Below, one piece after another: positions 44,563 to 53,907 of a stretch of DNA of 64,000 nt. The notes below the pieces were generated by a model. It was not told the origin of the DNA and ran no database searches. It was given only the letters and a program-made list of their open reading frames with translations. Source of the DNA: Pseudomonas frederiksbergensis (GTDB lineage: Bacteria > Pseudomonadota > Gammaproteobacteria > Pseudomonadales > Pseudomonadaceae); assembly GCF_001874645.1 (NCBI RefSeq), contig NZ_CP017886.1:3596001-3660000 (forward strand), in the 5' to 3' direction. Each line of letters opens with the position of its first letter. Within the stretch, counting starts at the first letter, position 1. The position numbers and the translations under genes were made by a program.

Positions 44563-46518
44563 ATGTTCAGTTTAGCCAATCAGACACACTTCAGTCTGAC
44601 CATCGAGGGGATTCAGAGTGATCTCCAGGTGCTCTCCTTTTCCGGCAAGGAGGCTATCAGCACACCCTATGCCTTCGATGTGGAGTTGGTCAGCGAACGA
44701 CACGAACTGGATCTTGAAAGCTTGCTCCACAAGCCCGCTTTTCTCGCATTCAGCGACAGAGGTGATGGCATCCACGGTATCATCTATCGGGTGGAACAAG
44801 GAGCCAGCGGCGAACGCCTGACCCGCTACAGCCTGACGCTGGTGCCCCACCTCACTTACCTGAGTCACCGAATCAACCAGCGCATCTTCCAACACTTGCC
44901 GGTCAACAAAATCATCGCGCAGGTACTGGAAGAGCACGGAATTCTGAGCAATGCCTATCAGTTCCAACTGAACACGGTTTACCCGGCGCGCGACTACTGC
45001 GTGCAGTTCGACGAATCCGACCTCCAGTTTGTCCAGCGTTTGTGCAGCGAGGAAGGTATTCACTATCACCATCATCACAGCCAAACGGACCACCTATTGG
45101 TGTTCGGTGATGACCAGACAGTGTTTCCCAAGCTGGATCAACCGACCGAGTATCAGGCCGGCAGTGGCATGGTCGCCGACAGGCCTGTGGTCAAAGGGTT
45201 TGATTTGCGGGTCGAGGCTCGTACCAGCCGTACCACGCGCCGTGACTATGACTTTGAAAAGCCGAGCATACTGCTGGAATCAAAGCACCAGACAGAAAGT
45301 CAGGCCCCGCAGCCTGACCTGGAAGATTATGACTACCCTGGTCAATTCATCAGCCGCGATCGCGGCAAGCTGCTGAGTCAGCGGGCACTGGAGCGTCACC
45401 GTACCGACTACCGTCTGGTGGCAGGCAACAGCGACGAACCGGCCTTGGTCAGCGGTCACTTCTTGACCCTGGCCAACCATCCCCGTACCGCCTGGAACGA
45501 TCTCTGGCTGCTGACCGAGGTCTGTCACGAAGGCATGCAACCCCAAGTGCTCGAAGAGTCGATCACCAGCGATGCGAAGCCAGCGGATGGTTTTGTGCAG
45601 GGCTATCGCAACACGTTCTCTGCCATCCCCTGGGACACCTTCTACCGGCCGTCAATGCCGACCCGCAAGCCGGTTCTGGCCAGCCAAACGGCGAAGGTGA
45701 CGGGGCCTGCGGGAGAGGAAATACATTGCGATCAGTACGGTAGAGTCAAGGTTCAGTTCAATTGGGACCGCGAAGGCCGCTTCGACGAAAATAGCAGTTG
45801 CTGGGTGCGCGTGGCCTCCAGTTGGGCGGGGCCGGGCTTTGGTCAGGTAGTGATTCCGCGCATCGGCATGGAAGTGTTCATCACCTTCGAGGAAGGCGAT
45901 CCAGACAAACCGCTGATTACCGGTTGCGTCCCGAACAAAATCACGCCTGTGCCGTATCCGCTACCGGCGAACAAAACCCGGAGCGTCTTCAAGACCAACA
46001 GCAGTCTTGGAGGTGGCGGCTCCAACGAGGTTCGCGTCGAAGACCGGGCTGGCCAGGAGCAAATCTACATCCACGCCCAGCGCGATCAGGATTGCACCGT
46101 CGGGAACAATGAAAGTCATTGGGTCGGTGTTAATCGTGCCCATTCCGTCGGTCAGAATGAAACCGTCACCATCGGTCAGAACCGGGTCAGGACGGTCAAG
46201 GTCAATGACACGCTGCTCGTCGGCGGCGCCAAACAAGACAGTGTTGGCACTCAATACCTGATGGAAGCGGGGATGCAACTGCGTCTGGTCTGCGGCCAGA
46301 GCGTTATCGAGATGAATGCCAGTGGGGAGATCAACCTTTATGGCACGAAGTTCAACTTTTCGGTGACAGGCGACGCTCAGATCAATACCGGCGGCAATCT
46401 CGATATCAACATGCCCGGCGGGGCCGCCGCCACGGATCCCGGTGCCGATGGCGCCAAGGGCACCATCGATGGCAAGGTCGACGGCGTTTTTTCAAATCCG
46501 CCGCAACCGGCCTCCTGA
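44563..46518 (+). CDS. vgrG: type VI secretion tip protein VgrG
   Basis: 651 residues. The gp27-like part (1 to about 350) begins FSLANQTHFSLTI and holds HYHHHHSQTDH. The gp5/OB-fold part (about 385-460) has DQYGRVKVQFNWDREG, CWVRVASSWAGPGFG and PRIGMEVFITFEEGDPDKP. A beta-helical needle follows, with repeated VGxNxxxxVG units (VGNNESHWVGVN, VGQNETVTIGQN). A short Gly/Pro-rich tail ends the protein, with no extra effector domain. The start MFSLANQ has GGA upstream. No T6SS sheath, baseplate or ClpV gene is in the window, so this is an orphan cassette. The next genes are the EagR chaperone and the Rhs effector. Confidence 0.95.
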   Translation: MFSLANQTHFSLTIEGIQSDLQVLSFSGKEAISTPYAFDVELVSERHELDLESLLHKPAFLAFSDRGDGIHGIIYRVEQGASGERLTRYSLTLVPHLTYLSHRINQRIFQHLPVNKIIAQVLEEHGILSNAYQFQLNTVYPARDYCVQFDESDLQFVQRLCSEEGIHYHHHHSQTDHLLVFGDDQTVFPKLDQPTEYQAGSGMVADRPVVKGFDLRVEARTSRTTRRDYDFEKPSILLESKHQTESQAPQPDLEDYDYPGQFISRDRGKLLSQRALERHRTDYRLVAGNSDEPALVSGHFLTLANHPRTAWNDLWLLTEVCHEGMQPQVLEESITSDAKPADGFVQGYRNTFSAIPWDTFYRPSMPTRKPVLASQTAKVTGPAGEEIHCDQYGRVKVQFNWDREGRFDENSSCWVRVASSWAGPGFGQVVIPRIGMEVFITFEEGDPDKPLITGCVPNKITPVPYPLPANKTRSVFKTNSSLGGGGSNEVRVEDRAGQEQIYIHAQRDQDCTVGNNESHWVGVNRAHSVGQNETVTIGQNRVRTVKVNDTLLVGGAKQDSVGTQYLMEAGMQLRLVCGQSVIEMNASGEINLYGTKFNFSVTGDAQINTGGNLDINMPGGAAATDPGADGAKGTIDGKVDGVFSNPPQPAS

Positions 46519-46549
46519 TCCCGACCCCCAACAGAATAGAGCACCGTAA

Positions 46550-46999
46550 ATGGAATATTTGATTCAGGAAGGCAAGCTCACGTTGCCAACAGGTTTTCAA
46601 GACCGCAGCGTCAATATGTTTGTTCCGGGTATCACCCTACCTGCACCTTTCAGCCTGACCCTCTCACGCGATAACACACTACCGAGCGAGGCCTTGCCCG
46701 ACTACGTCGAGCGTCAGGTCAGCCTGATTGCGGCCAAGCTGCGCAAGTACCAGCGCCAGAGCACCACCCCTGTCGAGCTGTCGGCGCAATCGCCGATACC
46801 GGGCCTGCAAGTCGATGCTCACTATCAAAGCGATGGTCGACCGGTTTATCAGCGCCAGGCGGCTTTCATTGTGGCACCTGACCGGGCGCTGATTTTCACC
46901 GCCACCAGCCAGGTGCCGTTCGACGATCAGTTGAATCAGCTATGGACGAATGTTCTGGCGAGCTTTCAGCAGCACCCTCCTGTTACCGCAATCCCTTAA
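46550..46999 (+). CDS. EagR-type T6SS effector chaperone (DcrB/DUF1795)
   Basis: 149 residues. The fold signature of DUF1795 is visible: EGKLTLPTGFQDRSVNMFV, FSLTLSRDN, and YQRQAAFIVAPDRALIFTATSQVPFDDQL. DUF1795 proteins encoded between vgrG and rhs are the Eag chaperones that shield the N-terminal transmembrane helices of prePAAR effectors and load them on VgrG. The position directly before such an effector supports this role. Confidence 0.9.
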   Translation: MEYLIQEGKLTLPTGFQDRSVNMFVPGITLPAPFSLTLSRDNTLPSEALPDYVERQVSLIAAKLRKYQRQSTTPVELSAQSPIPGLQVDAHYQSDGRPVYQRQAAFIVAPDRALIFTATSQVPFDDQLNQLWTNVLASFQQHPPVTAIP

Positions 47000-47023
47000 G
47001 GACACCCGACTTGAAAGGTCGGT

Positions 47024-50000
47024 ATGACATGGAAGTTTCCGATGTTTGAAGCAGCACGTTTTGACGATGAGATTGCTCATACCAACGCTCTCGTGGGGTT
47101 TTTGGTGGGCGCCGCGCTGGGACTAGCACTGGTCGCAGCAGCATCGATCTTTGTCGTTGCTACCTGCGGCTTCGGGGCCGGGTTGTTGGTGGGGTTACTG
47201 GCGGGCCTGGGAGGTGCGGGGCTGGTTAAGGCGGGTGAAGCGATAGGGCGAATGTGCAAGGCGCCCGCCGGAGGGATCACGAGTGGTTCCAGTAACGTGC
47301 GTATCAATGGCCTCAAGGCTGCCTACGTACAAGACAGTCTCGGCATCTGCAAAAAACACTCGACGCCGCCGATGGTGGCGGAGGGGTCGGCCAAGGTCTT
47401 TATCAACGGTCTGCCTGCTGCCCGTAAGGGTGACAAACTGACCTGCGGCAGTGTGATCGACAGTGGTTCGGAGAACGTCTTTATCGGCGCCGAAAAAGAA
47501 CAGTACCTGCCGATCGAAGACGAAGTCCCCGAGTTTTTGCGCAACACGGTCGACATCCTGATGATCGTCGCCGGCCTTGCCGGTAGCCTCGCGCAACTAG
47601 CAATCAAGGTCGGTGAAGTGGGGCTCAAGGCCGCCGCCCCCTGTGCCTTGCAATTCGCCGCGGGTTTTGTGGCGGGTGAATTGGCTTCCCGGTTTGTCAT
47701 CGGCCCGGCTATTAGCCGAGTGGCCGGCGGCCTGATCGGCAACCCGGTGGATGCTATCAGCGGGCGTAAATTGCTTCTGGAAGAGAGCGAAACAGACTTT
47801 GCTCTTCCGGGCCTCATGCCTATTGTCTGGGCGCGTTTCTATGCCAGCGACATCAGTCATGAAGGTCTGCTGGGACGCGGTTGGGTACTGCCGTGGGAGC
47901 AAAGCCTACGCCTGGAAGATGATCAGCTTTACCTGCGCGACAATCAGGGGCGAGATCTGAATCTGCCAGGCCTTGAGCCTGGGGAGCGCTTTTTCCTGGC
48001 CAGCGAGCAGATGTTCCTGGTGCGCTCCGAAGGCGGGCACTACCTGATTCAGACCCTCGACAATACCTTCTTCTATTTCGGTGAGTTGTCCGAAAGCGGC
48101 CAACCCTCGCCGCTGCGCCGCATCGAGAATGCACTCGGTCACTTCCTCACGTTCCATTACGACACGGAGGAGCGTCTGAGCGATGTCTGTGCTACCGGCG
48201 GCATTCGTCTGCACCTGTGCTACGACCATCATGAACGACGCCTGAGTCGGGTTGAGCGGGTGGTGGACAACCGGCCAGTGGAAACCCTGGTTCACTACCA
48301 GTACGACGCCGCAGGGCAGCTCCAGCACGTAATCAATCGCAACGGCGATCGCGTGCGCCACTTCGCCTACGAGCATGGGCTGATGGTTGCCCACGAGAAT
48401 GCTCTGGGGCTGGTTTGTCATTATCGCTGGTCAAACCGCTTCGACGATCATCAGCCTCGTGTCGTCGAGCACTGGACCAGCGACGGTGAGCGTTACCATT
48501 TCCGCTACGATCTTGCACAGCGACAAACCGATATCCGTGACGTGCTCGACCGTGTCGCCCAGATCCACTACAACGAAGGGCGTCGGGTGGTTGCCAGTCG
48601 CGACTTCGGTGGCGAGCAATACCGCTTCGAGCTGGATGCCTCGGGCAATATGACCGGCCTGGAGTTGCCTGACGGCAACAAACTGGCATTCGCCTACGAT
48701 GACTATTCTCGCCTGGTCGAGGAAATCGATCCGCTGGGCCGCAGTACCTGCTACAGCTACCACCTCAACACCAGCCTGATTGCCAGCATCCAGCGCCCGA
48801 ATGGCAGCAGCCAAAGCTGGGTCTACGACCGCAGCGGTACGCTGCTCGATAGTGTTGACCCGCTGGGGCAGCTCACCCAGTACCTCAACACCAATGATGG
48901 CCTGCCCCATAGCTGTACCGACCCGCTGGGGAACACCACGCACCTGTGGTGGAACGGACTGGGTCAAATTGAGCAGTATCAGGATTGTTCCGGCCATCGT
49001 GCTTACTATGCTTACGACGAGCGCATGCATCTGGTCAGCATCAAAGATGCCCTGGAACGCACCACCCGGTTGACCCGCAAGGCCGACGGTGAAGTGACGC
49101 GCATTGAACACCCTGATGGCAGCCACGACAGCTACAGCTACAACGCTCTTGGCCAACTGCTCAGCCACACCGATGCCGATGATCGCACCACCTACGTGAC
49201 CCGCACATCACGCGGTTTACTCAGCAAACGCCAAGACCCACGGGGTCAGCACGTTCACTATGAATACGATAAATGCCAACGCCTGATCGGGTTGCTCAAC
49301 GAGAACAAGGCGGTGTATCGCTTCAGCTATGACGCCAGCGATCGCCTGCAAGAAGAAGTTCGGGTGGATGGCCTGCGCCGACGCTTCAGCTATAGCGTCA
49401 GTGGCACGTTGACGCATCTGAACGAACTTGCTCGGCAGGGCTTCAATGAAGTCTCACGTCAGCAACACTTCGAGCACGACGCCGCCGGGCGCCTGGTCAG
49501 CCGCATCACCGACGATGCGCGTCTGGACTACCGTTACGACGATGTCGATCGCCTGATTGCCGTCGACCGCCAACCCAGTGCAGCAGGCAAGGCCCTGGGA
49601 ATCGGCAGTGACCATCTGGCGTTCAGCTACGACGCCGCCGGCCAACTGCTGAGCGAAGATAGCAGCACCGGCAACCTTGGTTACCGCTACGACGAACTGG
49701 GTAATCTCACCCGTTTGGCGTTACCTGACGGGCGCAAGGTCAATCACCTTTACTATGGCAGCGGTCACCTGCACCAGATCAACCTCGACGGTCATCTGAT
49801 CAGCGACTTCGAGCGTGACGCCTTGCACCGCGAGACCCTGCGTACCCAAGGCTCGCTCACCAGTCGCTATGGCTACGACACCAAGGGGCGCAAGGTGTGG
49901 CAGGCGGCAATCCACCTCCCTCACGAGCAGCTCAGCCAGCTTCAGGAAAAAACCGACAGCCTGCTTGGCCATCCGCAGCATCCGGCCACAGCCCTGCACC

Positions 50001-51256
50001 GTCGCTACCACTACAGTCCGGGCGGCGAAGTGCAGCGCGTGACCGACAAACAGCGTGGGGTGACAAACTTCACGTATGACGCCAGCGGCCAACTGCGCAG
50101 TCGTCAACCCGATCATCCGCAGTTGCAGACGGAAGACTTCTCCTACGATCCCGCAGGCAACCTCAGTGGCAGCGGTCGCTGGCAATTTGAAAGCCTGCCG
50201 GACAATCGCCTCGTGGCCTTCAAGGATCTGCGCTTCAGCTATGACACCTGGGGCAACCTCAGCGAGAAAAGCAGTGCAGCCGGGGGCATGCAACGCTTCC
50301 ACTACGACAGTGAAAACCGTCTGATCAAAGCGCAAACCTGGCAAGGCCTGACACTGCACAGCGAGGCCCGTTACCACTACGATGCCCTGGGCCGGCGTAT
50401 TGGCAAACACGTTACCCAAGACGGCCAGACTCAAGAAACAAAGTTCCTCTGGCAAGGCTTGCGCCTGCTCCAGGAACAGCAGCCGCAATTACACAGCCTG
50501 TACCTTTACGAACCCGGCAGCTACGCTCCGCTGGCCCGTATCGACAACGACCCCGAACTGCCGGAGCAAGAAGCGAGGCACTACTACTTCCACACCGACC
50601 AGATCGGTACGCCGCAGGAAATGACCAACGCCGAGGGCCAAGTGGTGTGGCGCGCCTATTACAAGGCGTGGGGTGGGCTGGAGGCGTTGTCGCCGAATCT
50701 GGTGGAACAGAACCTGCGCTTTCAGGGGCAGTACCACGACCGGGAAAGCGGGCTGCACTACAACACGTTCAGGTACTACGATCCGGCGGTGGGGAGGTTT
50801 ACCACGCAGGATCCGATTGGGTTGATGGGCGGGGACAATCTTTACCAATATGCACCTAATCCAAATGCCTGGATCGACTTATTGGGTCTTACGTGTAATA
50901 AATGGGATGTAAACTCGCATCAAGGTAATAAGAGTGCTGTAAAGGGTAAAAATCTGGGATTAGACTCTCACCACGTTGGACAAAAAAACCTCATGAAAGA
51001 TTTAGTTGAGGGCTATGATCCGGCTACTGCTCCTGCAATGCTGGTTCCGCGTGTGGGGCATACTGTTTCTAAAGAGGGAGTAGGAATATTGTCCAGGAGT
51101 GGTGTGAATGGGAAGACTGGCTTGCCTTTTACTAGTGCGCGCGATGTAGTAGCTCGTGACATAAGAGAGCTTAGACGGGTTTATCCCGATGTGCCCAATG
51201 CTAAGCTCCAAGAGCTGATATCACTCAATAAATCCATGTATCCAGAAATGCGTTAA
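47024..51256 (+). CDS. T6SS Rhs effector: prePAAR, PAAR, Rhs cage and C-terminal HNH-like toxin
   Basis: 1410 residues. A prePAAR motif AARFDDEIAHT lies at 10-20, hydrophobic helices at about 22-69, a PAAR domain at about 78-156 and a second hydrophobic region at 175-225. The Rhs shell runs from about 238, with many YD repeats, and ends in DPIGLMGGDNLYQY and WIDLLGL, the self-cleavage region. The toxin is the last 121 residues (1290-1410, from base 50891). It is AT-rich, unlike the shell, and carries LDSHHVGQK (H1316, H1317), AMLVPRVGHT and a helical end. SHH-type HNH/Endo VII nuclease toxins have this signature; the call is moderate. A putative immunity gene follows at 13 bp. Confidence 0.92.
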   Translation: MTWKFPMFEAARFDDEIAHTNALVGFLVGAALGLALVAAASIFVVATCGFGAGLLVGLLAGLGGAGLVKAGEAIGRMCKAPAGGITSGSSNVRINGLKAAYVQDSLGICKKHSTPPMVAEGSAKVFINGLPAARKGDKLTCGSVIDSGSENVFIGAEKEQYLPIEDEVPEFLRNTVDILMIVAGLAGSLAQLAIKVGEVGLKAAAPCALQFAAGFVAGELASRFVIGPAISRVAGGLIGNPVDAISGRKLLLEESETDFALPGLMPIVWARFYASDISHEGLLGRGWVLPWEQSLRLEDDQLYLRDNQGRDLNLPGLEPGERFFLASEQMFLVRSEGGHYLIQTLDNTFFYFGELSESGQPSPLRRIENALGHFLTFHYDTEERLSDVCATGGIRLHLCYDHHERRLSRVERVVDNRPVETLVHYQYDAAGQLQHVINRNGDRVRHFAYEHGLMVAHENALGLVCHYRWSNRFDDHQPRVVEHWTSDGERYHFRYDLAQRQTDIRDVLDRVAQIHYNEGRRVVASRDFGGEQYRFELDASGNMTGLELPDGNKLAFAYDDYSRLVEEIDPLGRSTCYSYHLNTSLIASIQRPNGSSQSWVYDRSGTLLDSVDPLGQLTQYLNTNDGLPHSCTDPLGNTTHLWWNGLGQIEQYQDCSGHRAYYAYDERMHLVSIKDALERTTRLTRKADGEVTRIEHPDGSHDSYSYNALGQLLSHTDADDRTTYVTRTSRGLLSKRQDPRGQHVHYEYDKCQRLIGLLNENKAVYRFSYDASDRLQEEVRVDGLRRRFSYSVSGTLTHLNELARQGFNEVSRQQHFEHDAAGRLVSRITDDARLDYRYDDVDRLIAVDRQPSAAGKALGIGSDHLAFSYDAAGQLLSEDSSTGNLGYRYDELGNLTRLALPDGRKVNHLYYGSGHLHQINLDGHLISDFERDALHRETLRTQGSLTSRYGYDTKGRKVWQAAIHLPHEQLSQLQEKTDSLLGHPQHPATALHRRYHYSPGGEVQRVTDKQRGVTNFTYDASGQLRSRQPDHPQLQTEDFSYDPAGNLSGSGRWQFESLPDNRLVAFKDLRFSYDTWGNLSEKSSAAGGMQRFHYDSENRLIKAQTWQGLTLHSEARYHYDALGRRIGKHVTQDGQTQETKFLWQGLRLLQEQQPQLHSLYLYEPGSYAPLARIDNDPELPEQEARHYYFHTDQIGTPQEMTNAEGQVVWRAYYKAWGGLEALSPNLVEQNLRFQGQYHDRESGLHYNTFRYYDPAVGRFTTQDPIGLMGGDNLYQYAPNPNAWIDLLGLTCNKWDVNSHQGNKSAVKGKNLGLDSHHVGQKNLMKDLVEGYDPATAPAMLVPRVGHTVSKEGVGILSRSGVNGKTGLPFTSARDVVARDIRELRRVYPDVPNAKLQELISLNKSMYPEMR

Positions 51257-51268
51257 TGAGGAGGCTTT

Positions 51269-51619
51269 ATGAAGTCAGATCAAAAATTTGTGTGCGCTAT
51301 ATTTGATGAGTTGTTTGAGAAAAATTCTGAGCAGTATAAGGAATCTCTGAGTAAATCGGTTAATAGCGATAGCGATCCTTACGCGAAAGCTAGAAATGCC
51401 TTGGCTGCGTTGAGTGATGATGAAAGAGCTGATGTATTTGCTTTTTTTGATGTCGTTATCGCAGACAGTGCTTCTGTAATATTGGGTGCACTAGATGGAG
51501 TCCATTTTCCTGATGGTATAGATGGGGATTTTGTCGTCGCTTATGATGGGGAAGAAATTCAAGGTGATCTTATGGATATTTTTATTGAAAAAGCGCAAGA
51601 GAAAAATATTTACGGCTAG
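51269..51619 (+). CDS. putative immunity protein for the Rhs toxin
   Basis: 116 residues, strongly acidic (many Asp/Glu), AT-rich DNA. It starts 13 bp after the rhs stop with a near-perfect ribosome site (GAGGAGG). The size, acidity and position are those of a nuclease immunity protein. Helical segments include KFVCAIFDELFEKNSEQYKE and SDDERADVFAFFDVVIADS. I do not recognise a named Imm family. Immunity is inferred from position. Confidence 0.75.
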   Translation: MKSDQKFVCAIFDELFEKNSEQYKESLSKSVNSDSDPYAKARNALAALSDDERADVFAFFDVVIADSASVILGALDGVHFPDGIDGDFVVAYDGEEIQGDLMDIFIEKAQEKNIYG

Positions 51620-51693
51620 CTGTTAAGTGTAAGTGGCTAATGATCGCTAGGGCCCGGTCTCCTAAATAAGTTTCTAGCCTGAGCTAAAAATTA

Positions 51694-52155
51694 ATGGTGA
51701 ATGCAACTGAAGAAGTCAGGGTGTTTTTAGGGTCAAAAAAATACACCGAGCTAGCGAGAGAAATAATTAAAAAAACAAGGAAGACGTTGTGCGTGGACTT
51801 GTATGAAGTTGAAGTTGAGTTCAGTAGGCGCTCTTTAAATGATGCGGAACTAAACTTGCTCGATGTTGACAGACTTATAGAGCAAAATTCTCTCTTGCTA
51901 GAGAAGTTCAGTGTCGCGCTTATAAAAGCTGAAAATTCACTTCGCGTTGAGCAAGAATTTACTCCGTCTGAGCCCGAAGAAAAAGAAGAAGACAGTCATG
52001 AAAGTTACGTAGGGCATGGCCCAACTTTTTTGCTTACATTTTCAATACTGTTTTTATTGCTTGGGGATAGAAAAAATCATCTTTCGGCTTATTTAAAAAA
52101 AGCTAGACAGCCAAGCGCGAAAAAATATCAACGAGCTCTTGAAGAGGTATATTAA
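51694..52155 (+). CDS. unrecognised AT-rich gene downstream of the toxin/immunity pair
   Basis: 153 residues. The N-terminal 90 residues are charged and helical (coiled-coil-like EVEVEFSRRSLNDAELNLLDVD). An acidic linker (PSEPEEKEEDSHES) follows, then a hydrophobic stretch GPTFLLTFSILFLLLG (about 109-124) that could be one membrane helix, and a basic tail. The ribosome site is weak. It has the composition of the toxin tip and immunity gene, not of the host. Possible secondary immunity or remnant cargo. Confidence 0.55.
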   Translation: MVNATEEVRVFLGSKKYTELAREIIKKTRKTLCVDLYEVEVEFSRRSLNDAELNLLDVDRLIEQNSLLLEKFSVALIKAENSLRVEQEFTPSEPEEKEEDSHESYVGHGPTFLLTFSILFLLLGDRKNHLSAYLKKARQPSAKKYQRALEEVY

Positions 52156-52163
52156 TCCATCGT

Positions 52164-52349
52164 ATGAACTCTCGCATTATTAACCAGAAGTATCGTGCCA
52201 TTAGGGGGCGGAATGCTTGTAAAGATTTTAATGAAATAAAAGTCGATGTACACTCTCCTAATGAAACTCATGTTTTAGATGAAGGCGTCACTCCAGTTGA
52301 ACCTATAGATCTGGTAGAGAGCTGGTTAACGGAGGCAGGGTTAAGATGA
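52164..52349 (+). CDS. small unrecognised protein
   Basis: 61 residues, basic N-terminus (IINQKYRAIRGRNACKDF) and acidic C-terminus (VEPIDLVESWLTEAGLR). There is no clear ribosome site, but the stop overlaps the next start as ATGA, which favours translation. No family recognised. Confidence 0.45.
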   Translation: MNSRIINQKYRAIRGRNACKDFNEIKVDVHSPNETHVLDEGVTPVEPIDLVESWLTEAGLR

Positions 52350-52705
52350 TAACCGCAAGTGAGATTTTATCTAGGATAAATGATGGTGTTTTTCTTGAGC
52401 TTGTTTTTAAGGAAAACCCCGACTGGGATGCTGAATTGGGCTCAAGGGATTCCGTTGAGTTTTTTAGCGCGTGGAACGCTAGCTATGAAACAATAACTTC
52501 GTCATGTCCGCCTGAAGATGGATCAATTAAGGAGATAAGAGAGTCCGCGTTCAAAAAGGTCTATCAAATAACTAAAAACCCTGATCTTGCAGGATGTGTA
52601 TCAGACGATCTGGGTCTGATTGCGCAGGCATTCAAGAATAAAGTTGACATTGATTTCATTAACGATCTTTGGAAGGCCTACACGCAAGGGAGTTTCCCGA
52701 ATTAG
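52346..52705 (+). CDS. unrecognised acidic protein, immunity-like
   Basis: 119 residues, mostly helical and acidic (DWDAELGSRDSVEFFSAWNA, SSCPPEDGSIKEIRESAFKK). It overlaps the preceding small gene by 4 bp and has GGAGG ten bases before its ATG. Size and charge resemble an immunity protein, but no cognate toxin is adjacent. It may be an orphan immunity gene kept after toxin loss. Confidence 0.55.
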   Translation: MITASEILSRINDGVFLELVFKENPDWDAELGSRDSVEFFSAWNASYETITSSCPPEDGSIKEIRESAFKKVYQITKNPDLAGCVSDDLGLIAQAFKNKVDIDFINDLWKAYTQGSFPN

Positions 52706-52834
52706 GGGTGGGCTGAAATATATCATCAGTGTGCTGACTCCAATTTCCGTTTGGGATTCAATAACATTGGTGGTCCACCCTGAAAGGCCGATGATTGCAC
52801 TTGGTATATCGTCATGGTCGCACAACATGGCAAC

Positions 52835-52858
52835 GTGCATGGGAGCTTGACCATGCAC
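52835..52858. repeat. perfect inverted repeat GTGCATGG/CCATGCAC
   Basis: Eight-base arms around GAGCTTGA in the 227-bp gap before the zinc-ribbon repeat gene. There is no T-run, so it is not an obvious terminator. Confidence 0.5.
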
Positions 52859-52932
52859 GACACAACGTAAACTGTGAAAACAGGACGAACCAATATCACG
52901 CTGACCACAGCCATGACCCATAGATCTTCAGC

Positions 52933-53907
52933 ATGACCGAACCGCGTCTTAAAACCATTGAAGGTATGCAGCAACTGGCCCAGTCGCGAGGAGGACGGTG
53001 TCTGTCCGACACCTATCATAACGTGTCTACGCGGCTGTCCTGGAGCTGTGCACATAGTCATGAGTGGCTGGCCGAGCCTTACCGCGTCATCCGAGGCAGT
53101 TGGTGTCCGGTATGTGCTCGTCTGCAACGACGCAGCACTCTGGAGACAGCCCAGCATATTGCCGCCGAACGGGGTGGCCATTGCCTGTCGACCCATTGCG
53201 AGTCGGGTCGTATGCCCCTGGAGTGGCAGTGTGCACAGGGGCATCGCTGGCAGACGACGCTGGCGAGTATCAAGCGGGGCAGTTGGTGCGCAACCTGTTT
53301 CCGCTTAGGTAAACGCGACACGCTAGAGGCGATGCAACAGATTGCGGCTCAACGGGGAGGTCGCTGCTTGTCCGAGACCTATGTCGACAGTGCAAGCGCC
53401 CTGCTCTGGGAGTGTGGACAAGGACATCGTTGGGAAGCGGTGCCCGCCAGTGTCAAACACCGAAGCTGGTGCCCAGTCTGTGCCGTGGAGGCGCGTTGCA
53501 ACACCTTGGAGGAGGTTCAGGCCGTGGCCCGAGAACACGGTGGCGAGTGCCTGTCTTCACGCTACATCAACGGTGTTACGCCACTTACCTGGCGTTGTGC
53601 TGAAGGTCACATCTGGGACGCAGGGCCTGCACGCATCATGCAAGGCGCTTGGTGTCGCCAGTGTTATTACGACCGCATGCGCAGCGGCATTAAAGCTATG
53701 CAGGCCATGGCCCAGACACGCGGTGGCCAGTGTCTTTCGGAACGCTATGTCGATTCGCAAACCAAGTTGCAGTGGATGTGCAGTATCGGGCACACCTGGG
53801 CTGCGATTCCTAACTCCATTGCGCAGGGGAGCTGGTGTCCGCTGTGTTCTTTTTTGGCCAAGTGTCGCAATAGCCATAAGCGGCGCAAGTACATAGGGAT
53901 TCGATAA
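52933..53907 (+). CDS. protein of five tandem 61-residue zinc-ribbon repeats
   Basis: 324 residues built almost wholly of five repeats with an exact 61-residue period. Each has RGGxCLSxxY, LxWxC, GHxW and GxWCxxC. Ligands line up as C39/H43/C58/C61, C100/H104/C119/C122, C161/H165/C180/C183, C222/H226/C241/C244 and C283/H287/C302/C305, that is C-x3-H-x14-C-x2-C. An extra Cys (C23, C84, C145, C206, C267) also repeats. The pattern resembles the treble-clef 'probable zinc-ribbon' domain PF14311/DUF4379. The protein ends in a basic tail (KCRNSHKRRKYIGIR). Nucleic-acid binding is likely; a catalytic domain is absent. It lies between the rhs cassette and the truncated vgrG, and its GC-rich codons differ from the AT-rich genes before it. 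Confidence 0.85.
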   Translation: MTEPRLKTIEGMQQLAQSRGGRCLSDTYHNVSTRLSWSCAHSHEWLAEPYRVIRGSWCPVCARLQRRSTLETAQHIAAERGGHCLSTHCESGRMPLEWQCAQGHRWQTTLASIKRGSWCATCFRLGKRDTLEAMQQIAAQRGGRCLSETYVDSASALLWECGQGHRWEAVPASVKHRSWCPVCAVEARCNTLEEVQAVAREHGGECLSSRYINGVTPLTWRCAEGHIWDAGPARIMQGAWCRQCYYDRMRSGIKAMQAMAQTRGGQCLSERYVDSQTKLQWMCSIGHTWAAIPNSIAQGSWCPLCSFLAKCRNSHKRRKYIGIR

